Source: an uncultured Erysipelotrichaceae bacterium
GTDB lineage: Bacteria; Bacillota_I; Bacilli_A; RF39; UBA660
Reading direction: 5' to 3'
Length of the DNA stretch: 6,763 nucleotides
Assembly: GCA_902783345.1 (NCBI GenBank)
Contig: CACZQI010000027.1
Span: 1 to 6,763, forward strand
Notes under the pieces: generated by a model
The model's database searches: none
The model's input: only the letters and a program-made list of their open reading frames with translations
Told to the model about the DNA's origin: nothing
Translations under genes and position numbers: made by a program
Shown: one piece after another, positions 4,258-6,763 of the stretch
Position numbering within the stretch: position 1 is the stretch's first letter
Layout: every line of letters starts with the position of its first letter

Positions 4258-6591
4258 GTGACTGATGAACTTAAAAAAATAGATGAATATTTTCGAGTAC
4301 TTAACTATTTATCTTGTGCTCAAATATATTTAAAAGATAATCCTCTTTTAAGAAGAGAGCTTTCATTAGATGATATAAAGAAAAAATTAGTTGGTCATTG
4401 GGGAAGTGCCCCTGGTCAAAATTTTATTTATGTGCATTTAAATAGAGTTATTAACAAATATGATTTAAATATGATATATATTTCTGGCCCTGGTCATAGT
4501 GGACAAGCGATGATTTCTAATGCTTATTTAGAGGGAACATATACTGAAGTTTATCCAGAAATAACTGAAGATGAAGAAGGGCTAAAAAAACTATGCCGTG
4601 AGTTTAGCTTTCCAGGTGGAATGCCTTCTCATGTTGCTCCTAATGTACCAGGCAGTATTAATGAAGGGGGAGAACTAGGATATAGTTTAGCTCATGCTTA
4701 TGGAGCAGTTTTAGATAATCCAAATTTAATTGCAGCGTGTGTTATTGGAGATGGAGAAGCAGAAACTGGACCACTTGCTGCTTCATGGCAAATTAATAAA
4801 TTAATTAGTCCTTTAACAGATGGTGTAGTTTTACCTATTTTACATTTGAATGGTTATAAAATTGCCAATCCGACAATTTTATCTAGAATAAGTGAAACAG
4901 AATTAAAAAAATATTTTGAAGGTTTAGGCTATCATCCATATATTGTAAGTGGTTCAGAACCTAAAGCCATGCATCAAAAAATGGCTAAAGTAATGGATGA
5001 GGTTATTTTAGAAATCAAAGATATTAAAAATCGTGCTAAAAAAACGAAAAAGACTGATAGACCAATTTATCCAATTATTATTTTAAGAACGCCTAAAGGA
5101 TGGACTGGTATTAAAGCATTAAATGATTTAGATATTGAAAATAGTTTTAGATCTCATCAAGTTCCTCTTCCAGTCGATGAAGAACATCTTGATAATTTAA
5201 AAATACTTGAAAAATGGTTAAAAAGTTATAAAATTGATAATTTATTTGATGAAAAAGGAAAATTAGTTAAATACTTAAAAGATCTAGCACCTAAAGGGAA
5301 TAAAAGAATGAGTGCTAATCCTGTTGCTAATGGTGGCTTGTTATTACAAAATTTAAAACTTCATGATTATACTAGCTATGGATTTACTTTTGATAATCCT
5401 GGTGAGATTAATGCTAGTGATATGTATACTTTAGGTAAATACTTACGAGATGTATTAGATAACAATAATAATTTTAGAATTTTTGGACCAGATGAAGCAA
5501 CATCCAATCGTTTTAATGAAGTATTTAATGTTACTAAACGTAAATGGAATGCAGAAATTATAGAGACTGATGACAATCTAGCTCCTGATGGTAAAATAGT
5601 TGATAGTATTTTATCTGAGCACGTTTGTGAAGGTTTACTTGAAGGTTATCTTTTAACTGGTAGACATGGTCTTATGCATAGTTATGAAGCCTTTATTAGA
5701 ATTATTGATTCAATGGTTAGTCAGCATGCTAAATGGCTTAAAATGTGTGACGAAATATCATGGAGAGAAGATATTGCATCATTAAATATTATTTTAACAA
5801 GTCATTGCTGGCAACAAGACCATAATGGCTTTACTCATCAAGACCCTGGTTTTTTAAATCATATTGTAACTAAAAAGGCTAGTACGGTAAGAGTATATTT
5901 ACCTTTTGATGCTAATACGCTTTTATCTTGTGTACATCATTCATTATCAACTAAGAATTATATAAATGTTATTATTGCATCTAAGCATGAAAGACCACAA
6001 TGGTTATCTATTGAAGATGCTAAAGAGCATTGTGCTAAAGGAATTGATATCTTTAAATGGGCTAGTGATGAAAATCCAGATGTTGTTTTAGCCTGTGCAG
6101 GTGATACCCCAACTTTAGAAGTGCTTGCTGCTACTCAGATATTAAAAGATAATATTCCAGAATTAAGGGTGAGGGTAGTAAATATTGTTGATTTAATGAA
6201 ATTAGTTTCTAATGAAGACCATTCACATGGATTAACTAATGATGAATATAATGAATTATTTACTAAAGATAAACCAATTATTTTTGCTTTTCATGGATAT
6301 CCTCATTTAATTCATGAACTTACTTATAAAAGATATAATCAAAATATGCATGTTCATGGTTATAAAGAAGAAGGCACTATTACAACACCTTTTGATATGA
6401 GAGTATTAAATAAATTAGATAGATACCATTTAATTATGGATGTACTTAAATATACTAAAGTACCTAATGATAAAAGAGAAGCTTTAATGAAAAAGTGTGA
6501 AGATACTTTAGAATATCATAAAAGGTATATTATCGAAAATGGTATTGATATTCCAGAAGTTCTTAACTTTAAATGGCATAACAAAAATTAA
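4258..6591 (+). CDS. xfp: Xylulose-5-phosphate/fructose-6-phosphate phosphoketolase
   Basis: This is a thiamine-diphosphate enzyme (EC 4.1.2.9/4.1.2.22). With phosphate it splits xylulose 5-phosphate to acetyl phosphate and glyceraldehyde 3-phosphate, or fructose 6-phosphate to acetyl phosphate and erythrose 4-phosphate, in the cytosol. At 777 residues it is full length. The order is XFP_N (about 1-365), central XFP (about 370-555) and XFP_C (about 575-775). Both family signatures are intact: EGGELGY (136-142) and GDGEAETGPLAASW (164-177). N198 in LNGYKIANP completes the cofactor magnesium site. Family catalytic residues appear as H47 (GHWG), H80 (GPGH), H300 (SHQVPLP), E477 (HSYEAF) and H527 (HQDPG). 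Start: GTG, with Shine-Dalgarno GGGTGAT (4246-4252) five bases ahead; the upstream ATG at 4251 is out of frame and soon stops. It is divergent from the AbiEi-like gene, has its own promoter and terminator, and has no acetate kinase or pta beside it. Which sugar phosphate is preferred cannot be read from sequence. Confidence 0.98.
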   Translation: MTDELKKIDEYFRVLNYLSCAQIYLKDNPLLRRELSLDDIKKKLVGHWGSAPGQNFIYVHLNRVINKYDLNMIYISGPGHSGQAMISNAYLEGTYTEVYPEITEDEEGLKKLCREFSFPGGMPSHVAPNVPGSINEGGELGYSLAHAYGAVLDNPNLIAACVIGDGEAETGPLAASWQINKLISPLTDGVVLPILHLNGYKIANPTILSRISETELKKYFEGLGYHPYIVSGSEPKAMHQKMAKVMDEVILEIKDIKNRAKKTKKTDRPIYPIIILRTPKGWTGIKALNDLDIENSFRSHQVPLPVDEEHLDNLKILEKWLKSYKIDNLFDEKGKLVKYLKDLAPKGNKRMSANPVANGGLLLQNLKLHDYTSYGFTFDNPGEINASDMYTLGKYLRDVLDNNNNFRIFGPDEATSNRFNEVFNVTKRKWNAEIIETDDNLAPDGKIVDSILSEHVCEGLLEGYLLTGRHGLMHSYEAFIRIIDSMVSQHAKWLKMCDEISWREDIASLNIILTSHCWQQDHNGFTHQDPGFLNHIVTKKASTVRVYLPFDANTLLSCVHHSLSTKNYINVIIASKHERPQWLSIEDAKEHCAKGIDIFKWASDENPDVVLACAGDTPTLEVLAATQILKDNIPELRVRVVNIVDLMKLVSNEDHSHGLTNDEYNELFTKDKPIIFAFHGYPHLIHELTYKRYNQNMHVHGYKEEGTITTPFDMRVLNKLDRYHLIMDVLKYTKVPNDKREALMKKCEDTLEYHKRYIIENGIDIPEVLNFKWHNKN

Positions 6592-6615
6592 TAATTTAAG
6601 AATTTTAAAATTTGC

Positions 6616-6654
6616 AAGCAATCCCAGTATTTATGCGGGATTGCTTTAATTTTT
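6616..6654 (+). terminator. Intrinsic terminator after xfp
   Basis: AAGCAATCCC (6616-6625) and GGGATTGCTT (6637-6646) make a perfect 10-bp stem with an 11-base loop, followed by a T-rich tract (TTTAATTTTT). It begins 24 bases after the TAA stop. It is the strongest terminator in the window and makes xfp a single-gene transcript. Confidence 0.9.
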
Positions 6655-6657
6655 ATA

Positions 6658-6686
6658 TTGACTTTTTTATTATATAATTTTATAAT
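6658..6686 (+). promoter_or_regulatory. Consensus-like promoter directed out of the window
   Basis: TTGACT (6658-6663), a 17-base spacer and TATAAT (6681-6686) make the best -35/-10 pair on the plus strand. Transcription would start near 6693 and run off the window. No convincing start codon follows: AGGGGG (6745-6750) is ribosome-site-like, but only a TTG two bases later follows it. The gene it would serve, or a longer leader, lies beyond 6763. Confidence 0.55.
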
Positions 6687-6735
6687 AATACACTTGAGAT
6701 GAGATATTAGATTTTTTTGCCTTTCGGATAAACAT
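6670..6735 (-). pseudogene. Possible transposase N-terminal remnant (21 codons)
   Basis: On the minus strand an ATG at 6735 opens a 21-codon frame that ends at TAA (6672-6670). It begins MFIRKAKKSN and continues to VYYYKII. Such a Met-Phe-Ile-Arg-Lys start with a later VYYY strand is how many IS1634/IS4-type transposases begin, and GAAGAGAG upstream (6744-6737) could be a weak ribosome site. The frame is far too short to work and overlaps a good plus-strand promoter. It is either a decayed insertion-sequence end or chance, and the likeness is from memory. Confidence 0.25.
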
Positions 6736-6763
6736 ACTCTCTTCAGGGGGTTTTGGTAATCAT

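Noticed and set aside
5376..5576. 66-codon minus-strand frame inside xfp
   Set aside because: It lies wholly inside the strongly conserved phosphoketolase, has no ribosome site of note, and its protein looks like nothing. It is a shadow frame.
6745..6763. Plus-strand gene start with AGGGGG and TTG at 6753
   Set aside because: The spacing is only two bases, too short for initiation, and too little sequence remains to judge a reading frame.
6687..6763. Riboswitch or T-box leader after the promoter at 6658
   Set aside because: No T-box, glycine, purine or preQ1 consensus element is visible, and only about 70 bases remain before the window ends.

Overview
The window is very AT-rich outside its tRNA genes. 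It uses ordinary Shine-Dalgarno sites, and every protein gene that can be defended ends in TAA. Tryptophan is written TGG, and no in-frame TGA interrupts any reading frame, so the standard bacterial code fits. With CCA-encoded tRNAs in the order Asp-Phe and a Bacillota-type phosphoketolase, this points to a low-GC Bacillota or Mycoplasmatota-like bacterium, perhaps an uncultured gut Bacilli lineage. That placement is inference; no marker gene in the window fixes it.

Layout. Positions 1-136 are the tail of a tRNA operon: the 3' end of a probable tRNA-Asp, then tRNA-Phe(GAA), then an intrinsic terminator. Positions 137-2060 hold three small accessory genes. The first is a WDGH-type protein of the kind common in phages. 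The second is a 322-residue protein with a papain/transglutaminase-like Cys-His-Asp triad. The third, on the opposite strand, is an unrecognised 137-residue protein. A second tRNA operon, tRNA-Arg(ACG) and tRNA-Pro(TGG), follows at 2096-2357 with its own extended -10 promoter and terminator.

Positions 2345-4128 carry two minus-strand genes: an AbiEi-antitoxin-like protein and, downstream, an unrecognised membrane protein with about eight hydrophobic segments. A terminator and a new promoter separate them, so they are probably not one simple operon. No AbiEii nucleotidyltransferase toxin is in the window. Divergent from the AbiEi-like gene is a full-length xylulose-5-phosphate/fructose-6-phosphate phosphoketolase (4258-6591). 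It is apparently monocistronic, is closed by a strong terminator, and is the one clear metabolic gene here. The last 110 bases hold a consensus-like promoter on the plus strand and, overlapping on the minus strand, a 21-codon ORF that may be a transposase remnant.

How the parts fit together. The phosphoketolase would split sugar phosphates to acetyl phosphate for ATP and acetate. The two tRNA operons are housekeeping genes, and the small genes between and beside them look like accessory cargo. The AbiEi-like gene and the phosphoketolase gene share a 134-bp divergent control region. In it, a perfect 8-bp inverted repeat places one arm at the antitoxin-like gene's ribosome-binding site and the other at the -35 region of the phosphoketolase promoter. 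No complete new defence system can be shown. The best leads are the papain-like protein, the AbiEi-like gene without its usual partner, and that shared control region.
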